From contig NC_067206.1 of assembly GCF_026262505.1 (NCBI RefSeq), forward strand, positions 21,140,172 through 21,204,171: a stretch of 64,000 nucleotides of DNA, in the 5' to 3' direction. Both the position numbers and the translations under genes were made by a program. Below are positions 1 through 9,991 of this stretch, piece after piece (the first letter of the stretch is position 1; each line of letters begins with the position of its first letter). The notes below the pieces were generated by a model that saw nothing but the letters and a program-made list of their open reading frames with translations, ran no database searches and was not told the origin of the DNA. Source of the DNA: Trichomonas vaginalis G3. Lineage: Eukaryota; Parabasalia; Trichomonadida; Trichomonadidae.

Positions 1-29
1 ATATACCTCTTACCCTTCCATTCCTCTCT

Positions 30-85
30 GACAGCGGGAAACTTTGTCTGAATGTTAAACTATTCAGACAAAGTTTCCCGCTGTC
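30..85. repeat. Perfect hairpin, 24-bp stem
   Basis: Bases 30-53 are the exact reverse complement of 62-85, with an 8-base loop. The stem is GC-richer than the surroundings. As RNA it would be a 56-nt hairpin; as DNA, a cruciform. Confidence 0.95.
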
Positions 86-151
86 AGCGAAAGAATTGTT
101 CCATCTGGTGCATAGAGTGTGAATCTATCACCAATGGAGCAAGTCCCTCGC

Positions 152-209
152 GAAATTGCCAAAACTTGCGTCGCATTTCAAAGATTGCGACCCAAATTTT
201 GGCGATTTC
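152..209. repeat. Hairpin, 24-bp stem with three mismatches
   Basis: Bases 152-175 pair with 186-209 with three mismatches around a 10-base loop. It lies directly beside the next hairpin, with one base between them. Confidence 0.88.
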
Positions 210-210
210 T

Positions 211-275
211 AGTAGAGATGGAGTATTTTGAGTCACTGACCTATATGCAGTGGCTCAAAGGGCTCCATCTCTACT
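211..275. repeat. Hairpin, 13-bp outer stem plus inner stems
   Basis: Bases 211-223 pair exactly with 263-275. Inside, 228-238 pair with 248-258 apart from mismatches. Together they form an interrupted stem of about 25 bp with a loop near 239-247. Confidence 0.88.
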
Positions 276-316
276 TTGAAGCAAGGAAAATTTCCTCGAA
301 ATTTTGATAATTTGAA

Positions 317-418
317 GAAAGTTTTCAAGCAATTAACAAAGGATTACTCGCTATGAGGTAAAAATTCTAGATTTTCACCTCATAGCGAGAGCTTCCCTTT
401 CATTGCTTGAAAACTTTC
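317..418. repeat. Nested hairpin, 17-bp outer and 13-bp inner stems
   Basis: Bases 317-333 pair exactly with 402-418, and 347-359 pair exactly with 377-389. The two stems are separated by internal loops of about 13 bases. At about 100 nt it is the longest hairpin of the flank. Confidence 0.92.
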
Positions 419-494
419 CCCAGCTTAAAATTTGGGAAAGGGCTGTAAAGTCGACTCCGATACCAGCAGGTACCAGAGTATTTAAAAGAGAAGG

Positions 495-559
495 CCTCGT
501 ACGAGTTTCTATGAAGACCTTTCTCATTCAAGAAGATCTTAATAGAAAATCGTACGAGG
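495..559. repeat. Hairpin, 18-bp stem with one mismatch
   Basis: Bases 495-512 pair with 542-559 with one mismatch. The outer part of each arm (CTCGTACGAG-like) is itself close to palindromic. The loop is about 29 bases. Confidence 0.9.
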
Positions 560-575
560 GCATTGGAAACTCGCG

Positions 576-638
576 TCTGGTACATGTTGGTACCAGAGTG
601 TTTGAGATTTGAAGACTCTGGTACTAACATGTACCAGA
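576..638. repeat. Hairpin, 24-bp stem with one mismatch
   Basis: Bases 576-599 pair with 615-638 with one mismatch. An 11-base piece of the arm (GGTACCAGAGT) also occurs just upstream near 470-480, so this palindrome shares sequence with its neighbourhood. Confidence 0.92.
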
Positions 639-917
639 ATTTATGATGAATTTAAAGATGGACCATTATAAAATGGTAGCGGTTTGTTTTCAAAAAAAAT
701 TAGATGAGATTTGCATAGATATAGATTATATGATTTATACATATGAAAAATAATATATAAAAATATAATTTTGAGATAATTATGTAATAATATTATAATA
801 TTTTGAATTTGAGGTATAATTTTTAAGTAAAATATATTATAAAGAGTATTTATATAAATATTGTAAAATAATATAAGTAATAAAATTGAGACCCCTTCCC
901 TGTTTTTTGATGTTTTG

Positions 918-930
918 TCACTTTTTCGGT
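918..930 (+). promoter_or_regulatory. Initiator-like motif reading into the array
   Basis: TCACTTTTT agrees with the start of the trichomonad initiator consensus TCAYTWYTCATTA. It lies 27 bases before the first minisatellite and would direct transcription into it. The motif is short and the DNA AT-rich, so this is weak evidence on its own. Confidence 0.25.
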
Positions 931-944
931 AATTCTTATTGTTT

Positions 945-1326
945 CCTCAGGGCTCCTGAGAATCCATCAGCAGAGGCCTTTTCATTTGGCCTCTGCTGAT
1001 CAAAGATTCGGCGAAGCCATTCTTCGTCTCAGGAGCCCCAAGGCTCCCAATCATTACGAAAGGGAGCCTCAGGGCTCCTGAGAATCCATCAGCAGAGGCC
1101 TTTTCATTTGGCCTCTGCTGATCAAAGATTCGGCGAAGCCATTCTTCGTCTCAGGAGCCCCAAGGCTCCCAATCATTACGAAAGGGAGCCTCAGGGCTCC
1201 TGAGAATCCATCAGCAGAGGCCTTTTCATTTGGCCTCTGCTGATCAAAGATTCGGCGAAGCCATTCTTCGTCTCAGGAGCCCCAAGGCTCCCAATCATTA
1301 CGAAAGGGAGCCTCAGGGCTCCTGAG
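945..1326 (-). repeat. 122-bp minisatellite, about 3 copies
   Basis: The repeat restarts at 945, 1067, 1189 and 1311, an exact 122-bp period. Each unit contains two hairpins: one around the paired AGGCCTCTGCTG-type arms, the other joining the CTCAGGAGCC-type arms. All three units carry the G variant of the internal A/G site. The left end abuts the non-array flank, so the array boundary falls exactly here. Confidence 0.95.
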
Positions 1327-1332
1327 AAACCT

Positions 1333-1606
1333 CTTTGAGAAGGTTTTCTTTAAGAAAACCTTCTCAAAGATGATTGTCAGCATTCACTCAAAATCTACCA
1401 AGAGTTTCAAAGTTTCAAATCTATCTGAAATGAAGCTTTGAATCTCTTGTATATCTAATTGTAGAGGTACCTTTTCAAAATGTCTTCTATTGATTAAATT
1501 TAATCAGTAAAAGTCATTTTGAAAAGGTACATCTCTATAATTGCTATTGAGCATTCACTCTTGGAACCTTGGAGCTCTTGTGTAGTGCATGAAAACTCCA
1601 AGATTC
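1333..1606. repeat. Four-hairpin cluster beside the minisatellite
   Basis: Four successive inverted repeats occupy this stretch: 1333-1369 (17-bp perfect stem, loop of about 3), then stems near 1400-1450, 1463-1536 (about 21 bp) and 1564-1606 (10 of 11 bp pair). No open frame crosses them convincingly. The same cluster follows every complete unit. Confidence 0.9.
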
Positions 1607-1713
1607 TAGAATAAAACATATATCATAGACATAATTTCTTCAAATATAATTTAAGGTTATTTTTTAAAAAATTAGAACAGCGTAATTTAAGGTTATTGAA
1701 AAGTGACACTTGA

Positions 1714-2061
1714 CAAATTTATCCCGCACTCTTCAAAAATAAGGAAATTTTGATAAATATCCTCATCGCTATTATCATAAAAGATTCAATATCCCTTTCG
1801 ATATTTAATGACAAATTTGAAAAGGTGTTTGAAATTCTTTCGGATTTTGTTGAATTTAACCCAAAATTTATTATTAATTGTTTACAAGAAATTTTATTTA
1901 ACTCTTCTTGTAAAGAAAACTTTGCCAATATTTTGAATGCATTTGAAAATTCCGAGCTTAGAATATATTTGGATGAATGCGAAGATGAAATCGATCCTGA
2001 AATTTTTGACTCTCTCAAAAATATGTATTCAATTTTAAATGAATCTAATTCTCATCAATAA
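1714..2061 (+). CDS. Unknown 103-codon open frame (orf103)
   Basis: The frame is open from 1714 to a stop at 2059-2061. It has no ATG near its start, and the usual 103-residue reading begins at a TTG at 1750, so the 5' end is uncertain or missing. The predicted product is acidic at its C-terminus and helix-rich in appearance, with repeated phenylalanine and leucine spacing that could suit an alpha-solenoid fragment, but I recognise no family. The frame is identical in five clean copies across the array. An initiator-like motif just upstream (near 1700) points away from it. It may be a truncated host gene carried along in the unit rather than an expressed one. Confidence 0.45.
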   Translation, partial: QIYPALFKNKEILINILIAIIIKDSISLSIFNDKFEKVFEILSDFVEFNPKFIINCLQEILFNSSCKENFANILNAFENSELRIYLDECEDEIDPEIFDSLKNMYSILNESNSHQ

Positions 2062-2597
2062 TAACATATGAATAAAAAATAAATGGATTTAATTTTTTTT
2101 ATCAGTTTCAATAGATTACAGTTATTTTTATTTTCTACAATATCTCATTACCAAATCGTTTTAACTCTTTGTATATCAAAGAATAATAATAAGTGACCTG
2201 TAATAACCATACTCATAATGGATTAGACCTCAAATTATTTAAAATGTCAATTCAATATTATTAAATTACAATTTCTTTTATTCTAATAGATTTTAACTAG
2301 CCAATCATGATTACAAATATTGTAGCCTTCATTAACTCATAATATCGAAGAATATAACTTATATTCATGGACAATTTGTGATTAATTTCCAATAATATAT
2401 AAAACCGACTCAAATTAATCATGTTGGCATTAGCGCGCATCGATGCTCAATCTACCTGTAGTATTATAAGCTTATATTCCTATTTTTCAGCATTAAAATT
2501 GTGAATTACGTAATTTTGTCATAGTTTTACGTAATTTTAATTTTTTTTGATAAGAAAAAAATGACTTTAAGAAAAAACGAGATCACTCATAATCTTT
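2062..2597. other. AT-rich spacer, nothing recognised
   Basis: No open frame, repeat or RNA-like structure stands out. It contains scattered short palindromes (for example around GCATCGATGC near 2437) of the size expected in AT-rich DNA. Confidence 0.6.
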
Positions 2598-3163
2598 TTC
2601 TCAGAAAACTGCAGAGTATACAACAAATGTACTCAAACGTGCATTAAGCACAATACCTGGTCCCCATTTCGCTCTATGGACCGATAATGGTACAAAAAAT
2701 AAAGAAAAATTGCAAAAACGTTCCCACTTTTTGAGAGGGATGTTTTGCAAAATAATTTTATGGACATCTCTGGAAAGTTTCATTTCAGTTTGATAATATA
2801 TCCAACACCTATATAGAAGAGCCTTGCTGATTTGACCTGAAAGAGCGAAAGTTAGTTTTTTGATTTGAAAACCCTGCAATTTAATATTGTTAAGGACTCA
2901 ATGTAGAAATATGATATAATATCATGTAGAGATCAATCATCTTCCAAAAATCTTCTATGTATGAAAGAAAAAAATTTGCAAAACGTACCTCTCAAGAAGT
3001 GGGAACGTTTTGCACACTCTCGAAAATAAAACACAATTTCATTAATTATTATGCGAAAGGGGAATTGAACATATTTTTATTCAACCAGATAATCCTCAGG
3101 CCAACAGATTTCGCAAAGAGAATTTCCCCAAACAGTAAGATTTTTCAAAAAAAAGAAATATAA
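2598..3163 (+). pseudogene. Second rve-integrase relic, broken
   Basis: Two separate stretches on this strand resemble parts of a retroviral-type integrase core: an ALWTDNGTKNK segment near 2670-2705 and a GIEHIFIQPDNPQANR segment near 3066-3115. They are distinct in sequence from the 353-codon integrase in the same unit, so this is a different family member. The relic is clearly broken, with several breaks, and is interrupted by a 0.3-kb inverted-repeat insertion listed separately. Family beyond rve integrase is uncertain (Maverick/Polinton-type or LTR-type). It is a fossil, older than the array, because all clean units share it. Confidence 0.6.
2709..3016. mobile_element. 0.3-kb inverted-repeat insertion (MITE-like)
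   Basis: Arms of about 40 bp at 2709-2750 and 2975-3016 are inverted copies of each other with a few mismatches. Each arm is also nearly palindromic, beginning TTGCAAAACG and ending in its complement. The pair separates the two integrase-relic segments, which is what an insertion would do. I see no unambiguous target duplication. Confidence 0.65.
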
Positions 3164-3304
3164 TGCGAAGAATTAAGATTAATCACCGAAAAAACAACTG
3201 ATTTTACTTACTTTAATGATTTTGAAGATATGCAAATTATCAGGAAGAAAGCTCAATATAACAAATAAAATAATATTCTAATTTGCAAGAATGGGTTTAA
3301 TGAC

Positions 3305-3448
3305 TACGCACAAATACATAGCCTCATACATATCAACAAAGGTCTTGGGTCTCCGAGGTTCTCAATTTCATCAGAAACCGCTATATGATAACCAAGCTTA
3401 CTCAGATCTACACATAAATACATAGCCTCATACATATCAACAAAGGTC
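3305..3448 (-). repeat. 40-bp direct duplication at 104-bp spacing
   Basis: A segment of about 40 bp occurs twice (near 3305-3344 and 3408-3448), differing at a few positions. A 65-codon frame spanning both copies has no recognisable product. Confidence 0.85.
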
Positions 3449-4066
3449 TCTCTACTCTTAAGTTCCAATTCCCAAAATTTTATTTTTATATTTATTGGCA
3501 AAAGGTAAAAGTTCCAAATTATCGTATCGTTAATTTTTAATTTGCTTTCAAATTATATTTTTTGTACTTACGTTCAATTTTTATTTTTAATAAATTATTT
3601 ATATTAAAATTTCGAAATATTCATAAATACATTCAATTCATATAATAATAGTCAATATCATCGTTTTGAGAAGATCAGATCCTACACAAAAACCATGGAG
3701 AGGATTGTATTTTCAATGTATGCCTCTGGTCGAGCACTAAAAGCAAAAGCTAGACAGTTTTTAACCTGTATAATAAAAATGTATCATATATCTTTTTGGA
3801 AAATAAAAACAAATTTTTATTTATTCAATATTATATAAAAAGGTGTTGATATTGCAGGTTTTTCAGTATGTTTTCCATCCCAATAAAACTCAATATTAAT
3901 CGATATATCTGAAAAATACGAGGTGTCAAAGTGGTGAATTTCACCTCACTTCGTTTTGCTCCATTAAATTGACTCAATTTCATCCCTTTGCTGAGAATTT
4001 TTGTATTTGGAGGATAATAATCTAAATAATTCGAAATATTTGTTACAATAACTATCAGTGCTTGAT
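3449..4066. other. Spacer, nothing recognised
   Basis: AT-rich with no convincing gene. Near 3920-3950 lies an imperfect palindrome (GAGGTG...CACCTC). The part next to the transposase relic may be old 3' sequence of that element. Confidence 0.5.
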
Positions 4067-5405
4067 TTAATGTTTGAATTTGATTGCTTCAAATTGCGCA
4101 ATTTTAAGTAATTCGGCGTCAGATGTTAATTTTTTGCAAGAAGAATTAAATATATATGTGGGATTTGGTATTGCGTTTGATGTTTTGTTTGTTAATTCGT
4201 TGGATAAGGCTTTATCTGGGTTCCACGGATGAATACCATACTGATGCATTGACTTAATCACAAGCATCAATTAAAATTCTTACAATTTTTAACCTTGGTT
4301 TTGGGGTATTTGATAAATTATCTTGCTCATATGTGTAAAGCGGAACATATTTTAACCTGTTATTCTTTGATCTCAAAGATGCTGCACATCCTACATCAAA
4401 TAACTGGAGAACTACTGTGCAGTAAGCTGGAAATGTCAAGAGTTCAATTCTGAAGAGACTCAAAAGTTTGCAAGTAAAATAACTTACTCGGCTGATATGA
4501 TTATCACCGAATACGATATTATGCTGAGCTGCTGTGATAGCATCAAGACTTGAGCGATATCTCTGGATTTCGATAATAAAAGTTAAATTAAAGATATCCC
4601 ATATCTTCTTTGTCATCCATCCATAAGATTGTCCTGTAAGGAATGCTCTCACGGAGCGGAGTTCCTGTGAACAATTTTATATTCCTGGAACAATAATAAA
4701 TGGTTTCATCCGGTATCCTTCAGAATTATATGGGAAGATACTAGTAACAAGCACAAATTCATGCTCTTCTTTGGTTAAAGGAGGGTTGCTTTCAGTGCAG
4801 ATAACTTTGTAACGCTTTGATGAAGCAGAGATGTTTCATAAATACTCCACTTATTCCATGGATCAATTCCTGCCGTATACTGAAATTAATGTAAGAAGTT
4901 AGCAACTGTTGCTGTGTTACAGTACTTTGCTCGTTTTTCCTCATTTTCTTTTGAGCTTTTGATCTCAATGTTGAGATCAGAGCAAACTCTGTTTAACCAT
5001 GATCTTGAGGGGAGATATACTTCTAGCGAAGTAAACAATTCTTTTTCCTCTTGTTGGAAATTCGTCTGGATGAACAAGGCCAGCTAGATATAAAGCTCTG
5101 CTGTATCTATACTCCAGTAATTCGTAGGCAATCTGATAAGCTTCGATTACCTTTTCACATGCAAGACCTTTTGCTCTTTGATTGATTTCACCATAAAAAT
5201 CAAGTAATTCGACCTCTGAAAGATACGATGGTTCTCCACCATTACATGTGGTTGTCCATACATTTTCCGCAATTGTATGTCGCAACTCTGCAGTTATTGA
5301 ATCATCGCGTTCCATGTGAAATTCATCTTTGTTATCAGTGTAGCACTTTTTGTTTAGTCTTCTTTTGAAGATTTTACGTTGAATACGAGACAAAACTGCT
5401 TTTTC
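4067..5405 (-). pseudogene. pogo/Tigger-like DDE transposase relic
   Basis: This was a DDE-superfamily transposase, the enzyme that would cut and join transposon ends. Blocks in order: an N-terminal part with the CENP-B/Tc5-type DNA-binding signature (YLSEVELLDFYGEI, SRSWLNRVCSDLNIEIK), a middle block (SKRYKVICTE, KPFIIVPG), and the core (GQSYGWMTKKIWDIF, FGDNHISR, LLTFPAYCTVVLQLFDVG), in which the aspartates of DNH and FDVG fit the second and third catalytic positions. The reading frame shifts at least three times and an in-frame TAA follows the PFIIVPG block, so no intact protein is possible. Every clean unit carries the same breaks except for one 3-bp difference. It resembles a transposase family I associate with trichomonads; that link is from memory. 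Confidence 0.78.
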
Positions 5406-6521
5406 TCAATGAAGTTTACATTTGGCTTTAATGTAATTAAGACTTTTCATGTCACTTTTTGTAAAGTTCATTTTCGGTACGGAACAAATGCATATATTAA
5501 TGCATTAATTCTAAATGTAATAAATTTTGTATCTTTGAAAATTTCAAAGTTAAAAAAAATTGGACTAATATTATTCGTCTTCAAATGTACTATGCAAATT
5601 AAAGTTTTTGGGCTATGGATTCTGTGGGATAAGATTATTGAAATTTTGGATGTTCCTCGAATTGGCCAGAGATTCGAGTGTCAATGCCTTGTTCCATAAC
5701 ATAGTAATTGTGTTTGTGACTGAGCATATTTTTTTCTAAAATATAGAGATTAAAATTGTAAAAATCTTCATTTAAGGAGTTCCTGTTAAATGATTGTGAC
5801 TTGATTATATTTGTGTCGTTTTTGGTAGTCTCTTTATTCGATTTTGATGAATTTATGTTCGAAATTCGGTATTTAACTAATAAGATTCAGAGTAAAACAC
5901 TGGAAATCGGATATTCTCTATGCCAATGAACTGGACAATCTGTGTGTTTGGGAGGTGAAATTCCAAATTTTTTTGAAATCCCGAAAATGAAGATCAACCC
6001 TTTATTTTTGATTAAGATATTTTACAATTTCAGATTTTTTTGAATACTTTTGATTCGGTTTTGTTAAAAGCATATCAGCTAACTTGTTTTAAAAATCACA
6101 TATTTTTATGTGGTAAGACGAAATGATGGAAGTGAGGCATATCTCAATATTTTCACCAGATCTTCAGGCATTTAGCATGGATATATAATTGTTATCATGA
6201 TTTGTATTTAGTAATATTATTTAATCCAACTTATCAAAGCTAAACAAGATAAGAAATGCGTTTTAATTTTTTTTTCAAACAAAATTGAACAAAAAATACA
6301 CTTAGAAGATATATTTCTTTAAGTTATTTATAGTAATGGAAATAATATGGTATATCTATCATTAACATATAAGCAGATCATACCTCTCTTGTGCCATGCA
6401 ATTATGAATTAAGAATTTTGTAAATTCAACTGTATATAATAATCTTTTAATTGAAAAACATCATCAGACCAAGAGATGTTAATCATGTGCATCTAATATA
6501 ATTGTTTTTGTCTAGTGTTGA
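5406..6521. other. 1.1-kb spacer between transposase relic and integrase element
   Basis: A 106-codon frame (about 5379-5699, + strand) starts at TTG, overlaps the opposite-strand transposase relic and resembles nothing. Around 6111-6140 a stretch of about 28 bases closely matches part of the protease-like fragment on the other side of the integrase element, suggesting a second, more decayed copy. Nothing else is recognised. Confidence 0.5.
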
Positions 6522-6674
6522 AAACAGAAATTCATCAAAAGTGACACCTCAGAAAAGCTATAATATTGAATTTTTGGAACTTTTGATAGAGCACGTTTTT
6601 AAATATTAATTAAAGTAAATGTATATTTGTAAAGATTCTTTTTAATAAAAAATAAAATTTTGAAGAAGAACACA

Positions 6675-7127
6675 AAATCTTCTGAAAAATAATATCACAT
6701 AAACTCATATTATTTTCTAATATATAACTATTTTATATAAAAATCAAATTCAATGATCTTAAAAGCGAAGGATAAACCTCAAAATTTACGAATATAATGA
6801 GTGGGAATATAATGCTTATCTATCATAAAACCATATGAAATATCAATTTTTGCTTTACGCCTAATTTTTGACGACAATTAGCAAAAAATGTTAAATGTTA
6901 ACACTCAGTCCATTTGAATATGAAAAATAAAATTGACTTTGATTAAATGTTTTTATTTATCATGCAATTCTTCTTGCGACCAAAGATTTGAATAAAATTT
7001 CAAAAAATAAGATAGCTTAAAAATAATATACGGTAGTGTTTACTAATAGATGAATAGTATATAAATTCTATTAAAATGGATTTGATCCAAAAAGATATAT
7101 AAAATTTGATCATAAATAAAATTGTTT
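6675..7127. repeat. 453-bp subterminal inverted repeat, arm 1
   Basis: The reverse complement of 8311-8763, with only a handful of mismatches by eye. The outer edge starts AAATCTTCTG. Confidence 0.92.
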
Positions 7128-7150
7128 AGAAGTCATTTAAAATGATGTAA

Positions 7151-8212
7151 TTATTCAAATTTTGCTAAAACCCATTCCTCTTTGATATATAACTCCCATT
7201 TTTGCATTTCTGGCTCGTACCAAAATTTTGAAACTTCGAATAATTCGTTAGGAGTGTAATTACTATTCGTTTTTGGATTAATATCGAGAGATAAATGTGG
7301 TGTATTGTTGTATTTTTCAATGAACTGCTGAACTGAGTCCTTGATTTGTTGAATATCATCCAACTCGTCTGGCAAAAACTTTTCTAAGCTTGGCCACAGG
7401 CGCTCCACCTTGCCGTTCTGTCTTGGCATATACGGCAAGGTGTGCTTCCAAACTATTCCGTTTTCCTGCATAACCTGGCCGAATTCACCGCGGTTTTCAC
7501 CGCCGTTATCGGTCCAGATGCAGTAAGGGATAAACTCCTCTAAAAGTTTTCTTAAAATATTCGCTGTTGAGTTGGAAGACTTGTTTTTCAATAATTTAGT
7601 TTTGAGAACTTTACGTGTCATATCATTCAATATGGCAAAGAATGGAAAAGAAACATTACCGTGAAGGTAATGAATATCGCAGTGCCATATCAAATTCTTT
7701 GATATGGCACGATATTTGGTAGGTGGATCTGCTGGTTTGTAATCTCTTTTTGAAGATAAACCTGATTCCATCATAAATTTTTCCACTTGATGAGGCTTTA
7801 TTTTTTGTAAATTGTCAAAAATTTGATCTTTTGTCAAATCTTCTATATTTTCAAATTCTTTTGCAATTTCTTCTTTTTCTTTCTCACAATCGGGATTTTG
7901 AACAATATTTTGAAACCTTTTAATCAATAAATAAGTTTTTGAAATTCCTCCTTTATATTGTGAAACACAAGAATTAATTAATTGTTTTTGTTCAAATGTT
8001 GGTGGATTTGGTTTTCTGCCGCGACTAACTTTTGGTAATTCGATTTCTTGAAGTTGAAATGCTCTTCTTATTGTATTTTCGGCAACATTCAATTTAATTT
8101 TACCATTTTCCAATTCAACTTCCTTTCCCACACTTTTGTAATATTCACCTTCTTCTATTCTTCTTTTAGCTTCAAATAGCCATTCTCTGTTTATAGATTT
8201 GGCAGTAGTCAT
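7151..8212 (-). CDS. rve-type integrase, 353 aa, looks whole
   Basis: A retroviral-type integrase, expected to join element ends to target DNA. It starts at a true ATG. Residues 1-100 hold a helix-turn-helix-like region followed by an AT-hook-like RGRKP at 64-68. The rve core follows: WHCDIHYLHG with Asp179, IWTDNGGEN with Asp235, and MPRQNGKVERLW with Glu270. There are 34 residues between the second Asp and the Glu, close to the usual 35. The PRQNGKVER context is typical of integrases rather than mariner transposases. The C-terminal 80 residues are basic and aromatic-rich, with no clear chromodomain. It is the only gene in the element. The translation is identical in four copies in the window. 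Family is Maverick/Polinton-like or Ginger-like; I cannot decide between them. Confidence 0.88.
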   Translation of the reverse strand: MTTAKSINREWLFEAKRRIEEGEYYKSVGKEVELENGKIKLNVAENTIRRAFQLQEIELPKVSRGRKPNPPTFEQKQLINSCVSQYKGGISKTYLLIKRFQNIVQNPDCEKEKEEIAKEFENIEDLTKDQIFDNLQKIKPHQVEKFMMESGLSSKRDYKPADPPTKYRAISKNLIWHCDIHYLHGNVSFPFFAILNDMTRKVLKTKLLKNKSSNSTANILRKLLEEFIPYCIWTDNGGENRGEFGQVMQENGIVWKHTLPYMPRQNGKVERLWPSLEKFLPDELDDIQQIKDSVQQFIEKYNNTPHLSLDINPKTNSNYTPNELFEVSKFWYEPEMQKWELYIKEEWVLAKFE

Positions 8213-8310
8213 AAAAGTGGTCCTTCTTTTGTGATAAGATTCAAATTTGAATGTGGATGATAAATAAAAATCAAAAATAATTGTTATAATTTAAATGAAG
8301 AAGTAATTTA

Positions 8311-8763
8311 AAACGATTTTATTTATGATCAAATTTTATATATTTTTTGGATCAAATCCATTTTAATAGAATTTATATACTATTCATCTATTAGTAAACA
8401 CTACCGTATATTATTTTTTAAGCTATCTTATTTTTTGAACTTTTATTCAAATCTTTGGTCGCAAGAAGAATTGCATGATAAATAAAAACATTTAATCAAA
8501 GTCAATTTTATTTTTCATATTCAAATGGACTGAGTGTTAACATTTAACATTTTTTGCTAATTGTCGTCAAAAATTAGGCGTAAAGCAAAAATTGATATTT
8601 CATATGGTTTTATGATAGATAAGCATTATATTCCCACTCATTATATTCGTAAATTTTGAGGTTTATCCTTCGCTTTTAAGATCATTGAATTTGATTTTTA
8701 TATAAAATAGTTATATATTAGAAAATAATATGAGTTTATGTGATATTATTTTTCAGAAGATTT
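8311..8763. repeat. 453-bp subterminal inverted repeat, arm 2
   Basis: The partner of 6675-7127. It lies between the integrase start codon and the element end, so it also contains whatever promoter the integrase uses. Confidence 0.92.
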
Positions 8764-9055
8764 CATTCTATATGCCTATGAAAAGTACTCTCAAAACTAA
8801 CTTTTTCCTAATTATAATTAAATCTAGAATATTGTATTATGCTTAGTGTTATTTCATTTTTCTCATTCAATTTAGAATTTACAAATGTCAAAAATTGAGA
8901 GCTGTCACTTTTGATGAATTTCTGTTTATTACATAGCATTAATAAAAAAATCATTTGTTCTGATTAATATTTATCCAATAATAATATATATTCATTTTTG
9001 AATTTAATTAGCTTTTTTAAAGCTTAATATTTAATAATATTATTATTCAACATTC

Positions 9056-9367
9056 TTAATAAAATAAGATATATGCTTTATGTCTAATATATGTTTTGTA
9101 GAAATTTCGAGGAAATATCAAGGTTTCAACATCACTTCACTTCCACCATTTCGTCTTACGAAAGTTTAATTGTATGATTAAATACTTGGGCCATTCTAAT
9201 ATTTCATCTTTTTGAAATCGATTTTGCTCAATAGGATATGTATTAAAATATTTTTCCAATGCATCCAATAAATTATCCGTGCCATTTATTGATATATCAA
9301 GAAAGTCGTTTTGTTTTGTTTCTATCGGGGTAATACGATGTGAAAAGTGACAAAAATATACTATGAT
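9056..9367 (-). pseudogene. Ubiquitin-specific-protease-like fragment
   Basis: Read leftward, this frame gives QNDFLDISI, LLDALEKYF and KYLIIQLNF, the order and spacing seen in the middle of C19 ubiquitin hydrolases (FLDLSL, sLedaLeyf, LPkyLiihLkRF). About 66 codons are open before an in-frame TGA. The same frame then continues for about 26 codons with VETLIFPRNF, which also fits the family. The catalytic Cys and His boxes are absent, so this is only a gene fragment, probably captured host sequence. The match is by pattern recall. Confidence 0.55.
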
Positions 9368-9389
9368 TTATATTTCATTGTATAATAAA

Positions 9390-9505
9390 GTCGAGAAGGG
9401 AGTCCTAACCTTAAGAAAGGGCTCTCTTCTCGACTTTCTGCTGCAATCTCACTCGAATTGCGCGTATATACTGCTTCTTTCATTAGAAGTAGTATATACG
9501 CGCAA
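9390..9505. repeat. Two adjacent hairpins
   Basis: The 9390-9434 arms begin GTCGAGAAG and end CTTCTCGAC, with an imperfect stem of about 18 bp. The 9458-9505 stem is about 21 bp with one mismatch and arms TTGCGCGTATATACT. Short open frames over them are not credible genes. Confidence 0.9.
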
Positions 9506-9689
9506 CAATATGCCATGGCAAGTGCACTTGTCGCCACTTTTAATGTTTCTCAAATGCAATGCGGGAAGGAGTGGCAATATAGTACTTGGGTAGTTGTGGA
9601 GTTATGTGTTAGGAGAGGGAACAGGACAAATTTGCCACACGGCACTTTTTTTTAAAAAAAATTAATGGAGCGGAGCGATACTCTGCTGC

Positions 9690-9985
9690 AGGAGCCCCAA
9701 GGCTCCCAATCATTACGAAAGGGAGCCTCAGGGCTCCTGAGAATCCATCAGCAGAGGCCTTTTCATTTGGCCTCTGCTGATCAAAGATTCGGCGAAGCCA
9801 TTCTTCGTCTCAGGAGCCCCAAGGCTCCCAATCATTACGAAAGGGAGCCTCAGGGCTCCTGAGAATCCATCAGTAGAGGCCTTTTCATTTGGCCTCTGCT
9901 GATCAAAGATTCGGCGAAGCCATTCTTCGTCTCAGGAGCCCCAAGGCTCCCAATCATTACGAAAGGGAGCCTCAGGGCTCCTGAG
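9690..9985 (-). repeat. 122-bp minisatellite, about 2.4 copies
   Basis: The shortest array in the window. In unit orientation its two full repeats carry the A then the G variant. One repeat fewer than the 3-copy arrays accounts for the 8.66-kb spacing between the two reverse units. Confidence 0.93.
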
Positions 9986-9991
9986 AAACCT

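Larger units (their letters stand above)
1..944. other. Hairpin-rich flank outside the array
   Basis: This stretch matches no part of the 8.8-kb macro-unit that fills the rest of the window. Its first 640 bases are almost continuous inverted repeats (six hairpins listed separately), with no credible gene: the short open frames here are crossed by the hairpin arms. Bases 640-900 are very AT-rich with no structure I can name. It is either the true chromosomal flank of the array or part of a related but different repeat. Confidence 0.7.
6522..8927 (-). mobile_element. Single-gene rve-integrase element with long TIRs, looks whole
   Basis: The element is 2406 bp. Its extreme 25 bp (AAACAGAAATTCATCAAAAG...) recur inverted at the other end. 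About 130-150 bp of unrelated sequence follows on each side, then 453-bp inverted repeats at 6675-7127 and 8311-8763, which enclose one gene, an integrase. No polymerase, protease, ATPase or capsid gene is present, so it is not a full Polinton. The ends are confirmed by a 0.5-kb deletion derivative with the same termini at 15013-15504. I see no clear target duplication. The near-identical inverted repeats suggest a young element. Confidence 0.8.

Noticed and set aside
403-612. 69-codon frame in the left flank
   Set aside because: It crosses parts of three hairpins and has a mirrored frame on the other strand, as expected from palindromes.
621-634. ACTAAC...AG resembling a trichomonad intron 3' end
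   Set aside because: The match to ACTAACACACAG is poor, it lies in a hairpin arm, and there is no matching GTATGT donor in a gene.
1-944. Telomere or subtelomere
   Set aside because: No short tandem G-rich repeat is seen. The structure is individual hairpins with unrelated sequences.
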